A stretch of DNA of 64,000 nt from an uncultured Mailhella sp. (GCF_963931295.1 NZ_OZ007001.1:2497001-2561000), one strand, 5' to 3'. Numbered from the stretch's first letter, positions 53,122 through 62,245 are shown. The notes: generated from the letters alone by a model not told the origin. Translations and numbers: made by a program.

Positions 53122-53763
53122 ATGGAGTCTCGCGACAAGCTCATTGCCAAGGATCTTCTTTCCATCAAGGCGGTGTTTTTCCGTCCCGACGAACCCTTCA
53201 TCTGGGCGAGCGGCATCAAGAGCCCCGTTTACTGCGACAACCGTCTTACCCTGACCGCTCCCGAAGTGCGCAACGACGTGGAAAGCGCCCTCGCCGCCGT
53301 GGTGCGCGAAGAATATCCCGAGTGTGAAGTGCTCATGGGAACCAGTACGGCGGGCATCGCCCACGCCGCCATTGTGGGACATATTCTTGGCATGCCCATG
53401 GGCTACGTGCGTTCGAGCGCCAAGGATCACGGCCGCGGCAATCAGATCGAGGGCCGTCTGGAACCCGGTCAGAAGGTCGTGGTCGTTGAAGACCTCATTT
53501 CCACCGCGGGCAGCGTGCTGGAAGTGGTCAAGGTGCTGCGCGAGGCCGGAGCCGACGTGCTCGGCGTGGCCAGCATCTTCACCTACGGCATGAAGAAGGG
53601 CCTTGATCGCCTTGCCGAAGCCGGCGTGAAGAACGTGAGCCTCACCAACTTCGACACCATCGCCGCCGTGGCCGCGGAGAGCGGCTACATCCGCAAGGAA
53701 GACGTGGCGCGTCTCATCGCCTTCCGCAACAATCCTTCCGACGAGAGCTGGATCGGAGCGTAA
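53122..53763 (+). CDS. pyrE: Orotate phosphoribosyltransferase
   Basis: A 213-residue type I phosphoribosyltransferase that makes OMP from orotate and PRPP. It shows [16 protein letters not shown], the PRPP loop [18 protein letters not shown], and [18 protein letters not shown] with the flexible catalytic loop. AAGGAG precedes the start. It follows pyrF after 165 bases that hold a small hairpin, and pyrB follows after four bases. Confidence 0.96.
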   Translation: MESRDKLIAKDLLSIKAVFFRPDEPFIWASGIKSPVYCDNRLTLTAPEVRNDVESALAAVVREEYPECEVLMGTSTAGIAHAAIVGHILGMPMGYVRSSAKDHGRGNQIEGRLEPGQKVVVVEDLISTAGSVLEVVKVLREAGADVLGVASIFTYGMKKGLDRLAEAGVKNVSLTNFDTIAAVAAESGYIRKEDVARLIAFRNNPSDESWIGA

Positions 53764-53767
53764 CGGC

Positions 53768-54682
53768 ATGAAAAGCGTTATCGACATCCGCGATCTTTCG
53801 ACGCAGGACATTGAACAGCTTCTGGCCACGGCCCTGGACATCATCGCCGACCCCGAGAAGTATTCCCGGAAGTGCAGCGGCAAGAAGCTCGCCACGCTGT
53901 TCTTTGAACCTTCCACCCGCACGCGCCTCAGCTTCGAGGCCGCCATGTACGAACTCGGCGGACACGTGCTCGGCGTTTCCGAGGCGCAGAGCTCTTCCGC
54001 CTCCAAGGGCGAAAGCGTGGCCGACACCGTGCGCGTGGTGAGCTGCTACGCCGACATCATCGCCATGCGGCACCCCAAGGAAGGCGCACCGCTCGTGGCC
54101 GCCATGAACGCTTCCGTGCCCGTCATCAACGCGGGCGACGGCGGACACAACCACCCCACGCAGACGCTTGCCGACCTGCTCACCATCTGGCGCGAGAAGG
54201 GCAGGCTTGACAATCTCGTCATCGGCCTGTGCGGCGACCTCAAGTTCGGCCGCACCGTGCATTCGCTCATTGCTGCCATGTCGCGCTACAGCAACGTGAA
54301 GTTCGTGCTCATTTCTCCCGAAGAACTGCGTCTGCCCGGCTACATCCGCAAGGACGTCATGGAAAAGAACGGCATGCCCTTTGAGGAAACCACCGATCTT
54401 GTGGCCGCCATGCCCTCGCTGGACGTGCTGTACATGACCCGCGTGCAGAAGGAACGCTTCTTCAACGAAGCCGACTACGTGCGCCTGAAGGACAGCTATG
54501 TGCTTACTCCCGACAAGCTGAAGGGCGCAAAGAAAGACATGTGCATCATGCATCCCCTGCCCCGCGTGAACGAAATATCCGTGGCCGTGGACAAGGATCC
54601 GAGAGCCGCCTACTTCCGTCAGGTGCTGAACGGCAAGTACATGCGCATGGCGCTCATCATGAAACTTCTGGGGGTGAACTAG
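53768..54682 (+). CDS. pyrB: Aspartate carbamoyltransferase, catalytic subunit
   Basis: A 304-residue enzyme that condenses carbamoyl phosphate and aspartate. The carbamoyl-phosphate loop is [19 protein letters not shown], followed by the [15 protein letters not shown] loop and [36 protein letters not shown] and [11 protein letters not shown] are also intact. It is directly followed by pyrI after one base, so the holoenzyme should be the allosteric PyrB/PyrI type. Confidence 0.97.
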   Translation: MKSVIDIRDLSTQDIEQLLATALDIIADPEKYSRKCSGKKLATLFFEPSTRTRLSFEAAMYELGGHVLGVSEAQSSSASKGESVADTVRVVSCYADIIAMRHPKEGAPLVAAMNASVPVINAGDGGHNHPTQTLADLLTIWREKGRLDNLVIGLCGDLKFGRTVHSLIAAMSRYSNVKFVLISPEELRLPGYIRKDVMEKNGMPFEETTDLVAAMPSLDVLYMTRVQKERFFNEADYVRLKDSYVLTPDKLKGAKKDMCIMHPLPRVNEISVAVDKDPRAAYFRQVLNGKYMRMALIMKLLGVN

Positions 54683-54683
54683 C

Positions 54684-55109
54684 ATGGTCATCGACGCGAT
54701 TTCCAACGGCATCGTTCTCGACCATATCAGGGCGGGCCTCAGCATGGAGCTGTACCGCATTCTCAATCTGGACAAGCTTCAGTGCTCCGTGGCCGTGCTC
54801 AAGAACGTCACCAGCAGAAAGATGGGCCGCAAGGACATCATCAAAATCGACGAGATCATCGATCTCAATTTCGACGTGCTCGGCTATGTGGATCCGGGCA
54901 TCACCGTAAGCATCGTGCGCGACGGCAAGCTCGACCGCAAGTTCAGCGTGGAACTGCCGGAACGGGTGACCAACGTCATCCGCTGCAAGAATCCCCGCTG
55001 CATCACCTCGACCGAGCAGGAACTGCCGCACATCTTCAAGCTGACGGACAGGGAAAAGCGCGTGTATCGCTGCATCTACTGCGAAAGCAGGGCCAAGGGC
55101 GGCGACTAG
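54684..55109 (+). CDS. pyrI: Aspartate carbamoyltransferase, regulatory subunit
   Basis: A 141-residue regulatory chain that binds CTP/ATP at its N-terminal domain and the catalytic trimer through a zinc domain. The zinc ligands are the CKNPRC and CIYC cysteine pairs near the C-terminus. GIVLDHIRAGLSMELYRIL and RKDIIKIDEIIDLN are typical of the nucleotide domain. It is the last gene of the cluster, followed by a strong terminator. Its presence means UMP synthesis is probably feedback-controlled by nucleotides at the protein level. Confidence 0.95.
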   Translation: MVIDAISNGIVLDHIRAGLSMELYRILNLDKLQCSVAVLKNVTSRKMGRKDIIKIDEIIDLNFDVLGYVDPGITVSIVRDGKLDRKFSVELPERVTNVIRCKNPRCITSTEQELPHIFKLTDREKRVYRCIYCESRAKGGD

Positions 55110-55166
55110 CCGTTTCCTGCCGATGCCAGGCGGGCATCGGCAGGGCGACGCTTTGCCTGAACATCA

Positions 55167-55197
55167 ACGCCGTGGAAGAGATTCCGCGGCGTTTTTT
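55167..55197 (+). terminator. Terminator of the pyr cluster
   Basis: ACGCCGTGGAA and TTCCGCGGCGT form an 11-bp stem with one G-T pair, a 4-base loop and six T. Confidence 0.92.
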
Positions 55198-55935
55198 CAT
55201 GCCTTTTCCGGAAGGCGCGGCGTCATCGTCGTGAAACGCGCCGGTGCAAGGCGAGCCGGACCGTTTCGGCAGAGCGCGGGCCCTGGGCGCGGCGTCTCGA
55301 ACGTAGAAGATTGTCGGGCGCATCTGATGAAGCGCCGTGAGAGGCGTCCATGCGCGGGGGGGCGGGGGCGCAGTCGAGCGCCGAGTCCTTCCGGTGGGCG
55401 AGATTTCCCGCGCGCCGGTGCGCGCATGACCGAACCCTGTGCTTTGGGGATATTGCCGTTTGTCCGGGCGCGAAGGATCCGAGCGTCGGCAAGACAGGAG
55501 ACAATTGTCGGAGCCGTGACCGGCGTTGTTTCGAGCCTTCGGGCCGCAGCGCTCCGACATCACGCGTTCACGAGTGTCTCGTTTGCGTTTCCGGAGGCAG
55601 ATGCGTCCCGGCGCGCTGCCGGTGCTGAACGTCCAGTCATTGCAGGAGAAAATCGGAATGGCGAGTGTCCACTCAGAGCCGGGGGAGAGGAACGCGAGGG
55701 CGGACTCGAAGGGCATTGCTCTCCGTCGGAAGGAGGAAAAGCCCGTGAGCAGAACTTTCCGACCTGGTACAAAAAAATTTTGAAAAGAAAAATATTATTA
55801 GTAATAGTAACTATTGTTATAAAATTGTTATTTTTTTAACATGCCTCCCATGTCCGCACGAAGCAGCCCCGTCCTTTGTGCCGACATGCCGTCCCGGCGG
55901 GGAAAGGCGCGGCAAAAGCCGCGAGGAGGAACGAG
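55198..55935. other. 0.7-kb spacer without a recognisable gene
   Basis: GC-rich sequence to about 55770, then an AT-rich stretch (55775-55840) that probably holds the peroxidase promoter. No coding or RNA motifs are seen. Confidence 0.5.
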
Positions 55936-57335
55936 ATGAAGAGGATACTTCTGCCTCTGGCCGCGCTGTGCGCGGCGGCGCTGATGGCCATGCCGTCGGA
56001 AATGCAGGCAACCGCGGATCAGGGAAAAAAGCCCCTGGAGCAGGTGCCGTCCATGGAAAAGTTCCAGGAAGTGTCGGACATCGTGCTCGACAAGTGCATG
56101 GCCTGTCACAGCCGGAATTACGATCTGCCCTTCTATGCGAAGATTCCCGGCATCAGACAGATCATTGAGCAGGATTACCGCGACGGACTGCGCGCCATGG
56201 ATCTGAATCAGGAGCTTGTGGGCGCGGCGAAGGACCGGCCCGTAGGGGAAGTGGCCGTGGCGAAGATGGAGTGGGTGGTGCTCAACAACACCATGCCTCC
56301 GGCCAAGTTCACCGTGGTGCATTGGGGCAGCAGACTGACGACAAGGACAGGGAAAACATTCTGCACTGGGTGAAAACGACCCGTGCCGCGTACTACGCCA
56401 CCGGACCGGCTGCGGAAAAGCGGGCCAACGAGCCGTTGCAGCCTCTGCCCTCGCATCTCGCCGTGGACGTGAAGAAGGCGGCGCTCGGCGAAAAGCTGTT
56501 CAACGACAAGCGCCTTTCCGCCGACAGCACGCTGGCCTGTTCCGGCTGTCATCTGTACGAGAAGGCGGGCACGGACAATTCCCGCTTCTCGGAAGGCATA
56601 CGCAAGCAGTTCGGCGACATCAACGCGCCCACCATGTTCAATGCGGTGTTCAACGTCCGTCAGTTCTGGGACGGCCGCGCCGCGGATCTTCAGGAGCAGG
56701 CGGGCGGGCCGCCGCTCAATCCCATTGAAATGGGCTGCTCCGGCTGGGAGGAGATTATTGCAAGACTTTCCGCCGATGAGGCGCTCACGGCCGAGGCTGG
56801 AACCATCTATGCCGACGGATGGACCGTGCAGAACATTACCGACGCCATTGCCGAGTATGAAAAGACGCTCATCACCCCGAACAGTCGTTTCGACAAGTGG
56901 CTGAGCGGCGACGATGCGGCCATTACGGCGGAGGAGGCGGAAGGGTATCGCCTGTTCAAGCAGTATCGCTGCGCAAGCTGCCATGTGGGGCGCAGCGTGG
57001 GCGGACAGTCCTTTGAGTACATGGATCTCAAGGCCGACTATTTTGCCGAGCGGGGCAATCCGCTGAACTCGGACAAGGGCCTCATGGGCTTTACCGGCAA
57101 TCAGGACGATCTGCACCGCTTCAAGGTTCCGAACCTGCGCAACGTGGAGCTCACGCATCCCTACATGCACGACGGCACCGTGACCACGCTGGACGAAAGC
57201 GTTGCCGTGATGGGCCGGTATCTTTCGGGCATTCCCGTGTCCGACGGTGATCGTCGTCTCATTGTGGCCTTCCTGCGCACGCTGACCGGAGAATTTCAGG
57301 GCAAGACGCTGACCGGAACGCCTGTGGAACGCTGA
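55936..57335 (+). pseudogene. Triheme cytochrome c peroxidase (CcpA/MauG family), frameshifted
   Basis: A periplasmic di/tri-haem peroxidase reducing H2O2 with electrons from the cytochrome pool. A Sec signal (MKRILLPLAALCAAALMAMP) is followed by a first haem domain with CMACH, then the peroxidase domain with CSGCH and CASCH. The reading frame breaks after VVHWG: the four-G run at 56324-56327 is one base short of the frame that gives HWGQQTDDKDRENILHWV and continues to the stop at 57335. Everything else is intact, so the lesion is recent, a sequencing error, or a phase-variable G tract. I class it as disrupted. An AT-rich region precedes it, and GAGGAGG is the ribosome site. Confidence 0.85.
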
Positions 57336-57382
57336 GAGGTAGGCGCATTCGTTGAGCGCCGCTTGTGACCAGTCATGAATCT

Positions 57383-57421
57383 GCGGGCGCACAGGAAGCG
57401 AAAACACGCCTGTGCGCCCGC
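57383..57421 (+). other. Hairpin between the peroxidase and its terminator
   Basis: GCGGGCGCACAGG and CCTGTGCGCCCGC form a perfect 13-bp stem with a 13-base loop but no T-run. It lies between the peroxidase stop and a proper terminator. Confidence 0.55.
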
Positions 57422-57430
57422 ACTGATGAC

Positions 57431-57460
57431 GCGCCGTGGAGTGCTTCCGCGGCGCTTTTT
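57431..57460 (+). terminator. Terminator of the peroxidase gene
   Basis: GCGCCG/CGGCGC stem extended by TGGA/TTCC, followed by TTTTT. Confidence 0.8.
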
Positions 57461-57625
57461 CTCGGCGGAGCGGAGCGGGCGTTGTGGTCTGGTCGGTAGA
57501 GTCGTCATAAGGGAGAGGGCGCGGCAGAAGAAACGCAGGCCTGGATGAATGCAAGGTTTTGCCGTCGTTCGCGGCGCGACGCCGAAGCCTCGGCACACGT
57601 TTGCCGATTTGCGGAGCTTCGCGCG

Positions 57626-58108
57626 TCAGCGCCGGTTCATGAAGTTGTCGTAGGCTCTGGCGTCAAGGGCGTAGATCATGGTTTCCCTGCCGGAGAGGAG
57701 CAGGTAGAACGTTGAGTGGTCTTTGCTGATGAAAACGTCTTCTATCCCGGCAAAGTACGGGCCCTGGTAGGGAAGATGTTCTTTCAGAAAACATGCTCTG
57801 ATTTCCCGGTGCAGAGATTCTTTTTCCCCGGAAAAGAACATCATGTATTCCAGAAGTTTTCCTTCAAAAAAGGAGTACAGTACGGAGCAGGGATGTCCGT
57901 GTATGCTTTCTTTTGTGCTCAGAACATACACGGGCACGGAAAAGAGCAGACTTTTGCTTGTTTCGCCGAAAAAGGAAGAGGGGGCGTGCTGCTCGAGAAC
58001 AAAGGAGACGGACGCACCCCAGGAAGGAGCAGGCATATTCTTCGCATGAGCGGGGGAGGCGAAGCACAGAACAGCAAGACAGAGCAGAAATGATGCGGCG
58101 GTGCGCAT
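57626..58108 (-). CDS. Small exported protein of unknown function
   Basis: A 160-residue protein with a Sec signal peptide (MRTAASFLLCLAVLCFASPA, cleavage probably after AHA). The mature part of about 138 residues has two cysteines and alternating aromatic strands (SVLYSFFEGKLLEYMMFF, TFYLLLSGRETMIYAL), suggesting a small beta-sheet protein in the periplasm. I do not recognise a family. GAGGA precedes the ATG. It is upstream of the autotransporter 3' end on the same strand (55-base gap), so it may be transcribed from the switchable autotransporter promoter by readthrough; no terminator is visible between them. Confidence 0.7.
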   Translation of the reverse strand: MRTAASFLLCLAVLCFASPAHAKNMPAPSWGASVSFVLEQHAPSSFFGETSKSLLFSVPVYVLSTKESIHGHPCSVLYSFFEGKLLEYMMFFSGEKESLHREIRACFLKEHLPYQGPYFAGIEDVFISKDHSTFYLLLSGRETMIYALDARAYDNFMNRR

Positions 58109-58163
58109 GAAATCCTCATAACGCGGGCGGACGCGGCAAAGGGAGCCTGCCCGCCCGTTCAGA

Positions 58164-60947
58164 CTAGAAGCGCCACTTCAAGCCCGCGGACATGTTGTAT
58201 TCGCGGGTGAAGTTTTCGCCGTGTTCGCGTTCCGCCTGCATGTAGAGGCGAATGTCGTCCGAGAGCTGCCAGTCCACGCCGAGGCCGTAGTACACGCGGG
58301 TTCCATCAAGATCGGAGCGCATGTCCAGACCGTTGAGGCGGGCTCGCTGTTCGCCGAGGAATTCGTGGTTCACGCCTGCCTTCACATAGGGCTGCACATA
58401 GCGGGGGCCGTCTTTTTCGTCCAGCGTGAACTTTTTGCCGAGCACCAGACCGGCTCTGCCCGTGAGGGAGGCCATGTCGCTCTGATCGATGGTCATGCCG
58501 TTGCTGCTGGTGAAGCTGCCGCCTCTCACCCAGAACCAGGAAAGCTGGAGCTGAGGTTCAAGGAACCAGTAATCCCGGCCCTCGTTGCTGAAGGCGAAGT
58601 CCATTTTTCTTCCGCCTTCCAAAGAAGCGCCTATGCCGTAGGACGAACGGTCGTCGTGTACGGGAGTTCCGTCGAGCATGGCGGCGCGTATTTCGTGATT
58701 GTACCAGTCCATGGTGGCTACGGCGTCGAGATACCAGCCGTCAACATGAACCCAGGTAGAGTACAGGCCGCCGCCTACGCTGGTCAGATCGCCGTATCCG
58801 CCCCAGCGTCCGTTCGTGCTCTGGTCGGCGTGACCGCTGCGGATCTGCATGCCGAGAATCCACATATAGGTTTCATCAACGTCCGCCAGCGTGTCGTAGC
58901 CTATGGATCCGCCTACAAGGTTCTGCGTGAAGCTCGTTCCGGCAAGGCCGTCGAGCCGGGCCTTGTCGGCAAAGCCCCGCACCCACAGACCGGTCTGTGT
59001 GCCGTAGCGGACTTCGCCGAGGCGCTTGCGCAGATCCGTCTGATAACCGTACCACATGGCATAGTGCCCGGCGAGACCGGAAAGCGCGGCTTCGGCTTCG
59101 CCCGTGGGAGAAAAGGAATCGGTATCAGGCCCCGCAGGAGTTCCTGGTTCGACAGGCGCGTTTTCCCTGACCAGATACCATTCGCGGCCATTGTTTCTTT
59201 GTGAATGATTCAATCGGTAGTTATAAACGCCCAGATCCACCAGTTCCTGACCATGAGAATTTTTGGCCAGCGAGAATTCATTGCCTAGTCCATCGTTGAC
59301 GAACTCAGTTCTTGCCAGATAGCTGTTCGTCTGTTCCTTGATCAGATCGCCGCTTCCGCCGCCTTTTACATGGAGTGTATGGGAACCGGAAAGTGATTCG
59401 GTAATGAGTACGCTGTCGGAAATATCCTGATGAAGGTCGGTACGTAGATAAAAGTTTCCGTTTCCGTTAAGCTCTTTAGTGCGGAGCTGAACGGGAGTGG
59501 ACGCCATATCGGATGTCGTGCCGAACGGGGAAGTTGTGAACCCCTGAGGCAAGAAATCCCATGAACTCTTCATGCTTCCGAGATAGACGTTCGCGCCCGT
59601 GTCGAGGTTCAGAGAAGTCACTTCGCTGAAAAGGAGCTCGTCCTCCTGATGCAGATAGTTGCTTACAGTACTGCTGTCGGCAGGAATCACGTTCCATGTG
59701 GCGCCTGGGGCGAAGGAAAAATCAATGATTCCGCCATCGTCCTTGAGCCCTCCGTTTATCCAGTCCGGTTCTCTGAGCATGGCAATGCCGGTGAGACTGG
59801 AGTTAGCGGTGTTAAATCGAACGTTGATGTTCGGAATATCTGTTTCTTCCTGAGAAAAAGCTCCCGTTTCTCCGACAATAATGATGTCCTTGTCACTGGG
59901 GGGCACGGAAATTCCTCCGCCGTAGGAGACAAGTGCGAACGCTTCCGTATGGTTATTGCTCAGAGAGGTGGCCTTGAGATTGCTTATGCTGAGAGCGTCG
60001 TTGAAGGTTATCTGTGCGCCATTTTCTGTATAGACGCCATAGGTGTAGGCATCTCCCTGTGTATTTTGAGTAGTCATATCGCGTATGACCATGGAGCCAT
60101 CGACATTAATGGAGGCTTTTGTACCTGAGGCCTCAAGGGCGGCCGATGAAACAAAGTACTGACTTGAAGTTTTTACAGTAATGCCGTCAATAGTGCTTTC
60201 TCCTTTTAAATTGATTTTTGTATTGAAATCAGGAGGTTCAATATAATCCTCATAAAGTATGGCATTTTCATCGGTGGAAAGAGCGAGTATGCCGGCAATA
60301 TAATAGTCGCTAAGGAGTGGAGATTGTTCTTCTCCTGTGATATCCATGGAGATATGAGTGCCGCCATTTAAATTAACGGTTCCTCCCAAAGATCGTATGG
60401 CTTCCAGCCAGTTAGTTGAATAGTTTGCATCCTCTGTTGGAGCAGTGTCGATATCGATGGATGTCTTTCCTGTAATAGTGAGCTTATCCTGTTCGTTTGT
60501 ACTATTAAAAATATTGATGGCCCTGCAATCCGTGTTTGTTTTCATGGTTTGATATATATTAATATTTCCATTAATTTGGGCAATAGCGGGAGGAGTGTTC
60601 AATAAGTGATCGCCTCCATTATACAAATCGATACTTGCCCATGATCCTGTATTATTTATTGATATTGTTCCTTGATTTTCAATGTTTAGAGTAATATTTA
60701 TAGGATTTTCATCATTTTTTGATATGTATACATCAAAAAATTCATTATCAATATTTCCTTCTTTAAAATAATATGTTCCACTGCTTTCAATTTTAGATGG
60801 TTGTGTATAATCATTTGCAAATGATATATATGTAAATAATGGAATAATTGAAATTGAAATAATTAATATTAAACATATTTTAATATATAATATAAGAGTA
60901 TTATATATTTTTTTATGAATTTTGACGATATGTTTCGATTTTTTCAT
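58164..60947 (-). CDS. Autotransporter (type Va surface protein), phase-switch controlled
   Basis: A 927-residue secreted surface protein. A long basic signal peptide (MKKSKHIVKIHKK then a hydrophobic stretch to about residue 44) starts it. The passenger (about 45-610) is rich in Asn, Thr, Ser and Gly with pertactin-like beta-helix segments. Residues 620-927 form a 12-strand autotransporter barrel (GLWVRGFADKARL, GVDWQLSDDIRLYMQAE) ending KWRF, with the C-terminal Phe needed for outer-membrane insertion. I start at the second ATG because GGAGGAG precedes it. The N-terminal half is AT-rich and the barrel GC-rich. The promoter sits in an invertible segment next to a serine recombinase. The binding function is unknown. 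Confidence 0.92.
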   Translation of the reverse strand: MKKSKHIVKIHKKIYNTLILYIKICLILIISISIIPLFTYISFANDYTQPSKIESSGTYYFKEGNIDNEFFDVYISKNDENPINITLNIENQGTISINNTGSWASIDLYNGGDHLLNTPPAIAQINGNINIYQTMKTNTDCRAINIFNSTNEQDKLTITGKTSIDIDTAPTEDANYSTNWLEAIRSLGGTVNLNGGTHISMDITGEEQSPLLSDYYIAGILALSTDENAILYEDYIEPPDFNTKINLKGESTIDGITVKTSSQYFVSSAALEASGTKASINVDGSMVIRDMTTQNTQGDAYTYGVYTENGAQITFNDALSISNLKATSLSNNHTEAFALVSYGGGISVPPSDKDIIIVGETGAFSQEETDIPNINVRFNTANSSLTGIAMLREPDWINGGLKDDGGIIDFSFAPGATWNVIPADSSTVSNYLHQEDELLFSEVTSLNLDTGANVYLGSMKSSWDFLPQGFTTSPFGTTSDMASTPVQLRTKELNGNGNFYLRTDLHQDISDSVLITESLSGSHTLHVKGGGSGDLIKEQTNSYLARTEFVNDGLGNEFSLAKNSHGQELVDLGVYNYRLNHSQRNNGREWYLVRENAPVEPGTPAGPDTDSFSPTGEAEAALSGLAGHYAMWYGYQTDLRKRLGEVRYGTQTGLWVRGFADKARLDGLAGTSFTQNLVGGSIGYDTLADVDETYMWILGMQIRSGHADQSTNGRWGGYGDLTSVGGGLYSTWVHVDGWYLDAVATMDWYNHEIRAAMLDGTPVHDDRSSYGIGASLEGGRKMDFAFSNEGRDYWFLEPQLQLSWFWVRGGSFTSSNGMTIDQSDMASLTGRAGLVLGKKFTLDEKDGPRYVQPYVKAGVNHEFLGEQRARLNGLDMRSDLDGTRVYYGLGVDWQLSDDIRLYMQAEREHGENFTREYNMSAGLKWRF

Positions 60948-60984
60948 GCTCTCCTCCATTTAAAAAATGAAATGGAGAAGGGAA

Positions 60985-61006
60985 AACAAAAAAGTGTACT
61001 TTTTCG
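60985..61006 (+). repeat. Left inverted repeat of the invertible element
   Basis: 22 bases, exact reverse complement of 61117-61138. The central dinucleotide GT is at 60996-60997. It lies 38 bases upstream of the autotransporter start, so its sequence is in the mRNA leader. Confidence 0.9.
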
Positions 61007-61038
61007 CTGACTCGAACAGACGTTCTATTAAGGAGGGT

Positions 61039-61066
61039 ATTATATATTTTTTGCTGGAATTATAAA
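61039..61066 (-). promoter_or_regulatory. Switchable promoter of the autotransporter (present orientation: ON)
   Basis: On the minus strand TTTATA is followed after 16 bases by a consensus TATAAT, pointing at the autotransporter. A second TATAAT-like box overlaps at 61059-61064 with a weaker -35. In the opposite orientation the best match is TTGCTG-N16-TAGAGT, which is weaker. The ON call is therefore an inference from box quality. Confidence 0.6.
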
Positions 61067-61116
61067 CGGTTTTAGAGTATGTTTACCTTATGGCGAACCT
61101 GGAACCGGAAGGGGCT

Positions 61117-61138
61117 CGAAAAAGTACACTTTTTTGTT
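61117..61138 (-). repeat. Right inverted repeat of the invertible element
   Basis: Exact reverse complement of 60985-61006. The central dinucleotide is AC on the plus strand at 61126-61127. It lies six bases beyond the stop codon of the recombinase gene. Confidence 0.9.
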
Positions 61139-61144
61139 GTGGGA

Positions 61145-61750
61145 TTATTGGGAGTTATGCTTCGGAATCGCCCTGTAGCGGAATGAGGATTCCGCCATGT
61201 TGCACATCCTGGCAGCATGGGCCAGGGTTATTTTTCCTTCGGTCCACAGTCGGAGCGCCATGGGAAACTCCTTCGGCAGCGGCATGGGCGGACGTCCGAA
61301 GCGCACGCCCTTCTTTCTGGCTGCGGCAATGCCTTCCGCCTGACGTTGACGAATGTTTTCCCGCTCGTTCTGTGCGGCAAAGGAAAGGATCTGGAGCACA
61401 AGATCGGCTATGAACGTGCCGAGAAGATCCTTGTTTTGTCTGGTGTTGAGCAGCGGCATGTTCAGTACCAGAATGTCCACATTCATTTCCTTGGTAAGCA
61501 GTCGCCACTGTCTCTGTATTTCTTCATAGTTTCGTCCCAGCCTGTCGATGCTGGCGATGCAGACGAGGTCGCCCGGTCTGAGCCGGCGGAGCATGGCCCG
61601 ATACTGAGGGCGGTGAAAGTCCTTGCCGGATTGTTTATCCATATAGATGTTGTCTTTCTCTATGGCATGTTTTTCCATGGCCATGACCTGACGGTCTTCG
61701 TTCTGATCCTTGCTGGAGACGCGTATGTATCCGTAGGTCTTTCCCGTCAT
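61145..61750 (-). CDS. Serine recombinase (resolvase/invertase family), putative promoter invertase
   Basis: A 201-residue site-specific recombinase. The catalytic serine is Ser12 in YGYIRVSSKDQNEDRQ; the conserved arginines lie in SIDRLGRNYEEIQRQW, followed by the long E-helix (AAQNERENIRQRQAEGIAAA). The C-terminal part RFGRPPMPLPKEFPMA, then LAHAARMCNMAESSFRYRA, is the helix-turn-helix that binds the half-sites. Its length is that of Hin/Gin-type invertases. AGGAG precedes the start. It is next to an inverted-repeat-bounded promoter segment that fits its expected site type, so its role is probably to switch the autotransporter. A small open frame lies just upstream. Confidence 0.93.
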   Translation of the reverse strand: MTGKTYGYIRVSSKDQNEDRQVMAMEKHAIEKDNIYMDKQSGKDFHRPQYRAMLRRLRPGDLVCIASIDRLGRNYEEIQRQWRLLTKEMNVDILVLNMPLLNTRQNKDLLGTFIADLVLQILSFAAQNERENIRQRQAEGIAAARKKGVRFGRPPMPLPKEFPMALRLWTEGKITLAHAARMCNMAESSFRYRAIPKHNSQ

Positions 61751-61792
61751 GGCAGCGGCTCCTGATTGCGGCGACTGCCCGGGAGTGCGCTG

Positions 61793-61891
61793 CTACAGGT
61801 CTTCATCATCCGGGCCGTCCTTCAGGGGATTGCGGGGGGTGTGGAAGCGGTGAATTCTGGAGCCGTTGAGCTGATGGATGCCGATCAACAT
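61793..61891 (-). CDS. Possible 32-residue small protein upstream of the recombinase
   Basis: It starts at an ATG preceded by a very strong ribosome site (AAGGAGAAAAAT). It would encode MLIGIHQLNGSRIHRFHTP followed by RNPLKDGPDDEDL, basic-aromatic at the start and acidic at the end. It ends 42 bases before the recombinase start on the same strand, so it could be a leader peptide controlling recombinase translation or a small partner protein. I do not recognise a family, and a chance frame remains possible. Confidence 0.45.
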   Translation of the reverse strand: MLIGIHQLNGSRIHRFHTPRNPLKDGPDDEDL

Positions 61892-62245
61892 ATTTTTCTC
61901 CTTTTTGTTCGGGGGGTGTCCCCGGGTTATCTTTCTCCGGTGTGGACGCGTGACGCAGCTTCGATGGCTGTTGCGGTCCACATTCGCCATCTTTGCAGAA
62001 TCGTTTTTATTGGGTTCGCTTGATATCCGTCAACCGAAGGGGGGATAAACGGCCTGCGGCGTTCCGCACAGGCCCGGCGGATGCAGACTCATGGGGAAGC
62101 GGTCGCCTGAAAAGAGTTCAGGACGGCGTGATGCGGAAAAACGCGGCGAGCTCTTGACATTGCCTGACGCACAAGGCATTCTCGCCCATCGTTCACCCAA
62201 AGTCGGATGTTCCGGCCGGCGGTAACATGTGGAGTTTCACTGAGC
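61892..62245. other. Divergent intergenic region
   Basis: About 350 bases between the small frame upstream of the recombinase and the YhcH-family gene. It should contain promoters in both directions. No RNA gene or repeat was recognised. Confidence 0.4.

Larger units (their letters stand above)
60985..61138. mobile_element. Invertible DNA element (inverton) carrying the autotransporter promoter
   Basis: Two perfect 22-bp inverted repeats (60985-61006 and 61117-61138) enclose 110 bases. Each repeat holds the imperfectly palindromic AAAAAGT-GT-ACTTTTT, that is two half-sites around an asymmetric central GT, the layout of serine-invertase crossover sites. Inversion between the two GT positions would flip about 130 bases. 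The segment holds a promoter pointing at the autotransporter in the present orientation. A serine recombinase gene ends six bases from the right repeat. No transcription terminator is seen inside. Confidence 0.85.

Noticed and set aside
56271..57335. Separate downstream gene starting inside the peroxidase
   Set aside because: No ribosome site fits, and the two parts join into one family protein by adding one G.
61090..61413. Plus-strand frame crossing the right inverted repeat
   Set aside because: It overlaps the recombinase gene antisense and has no recognisable motif.
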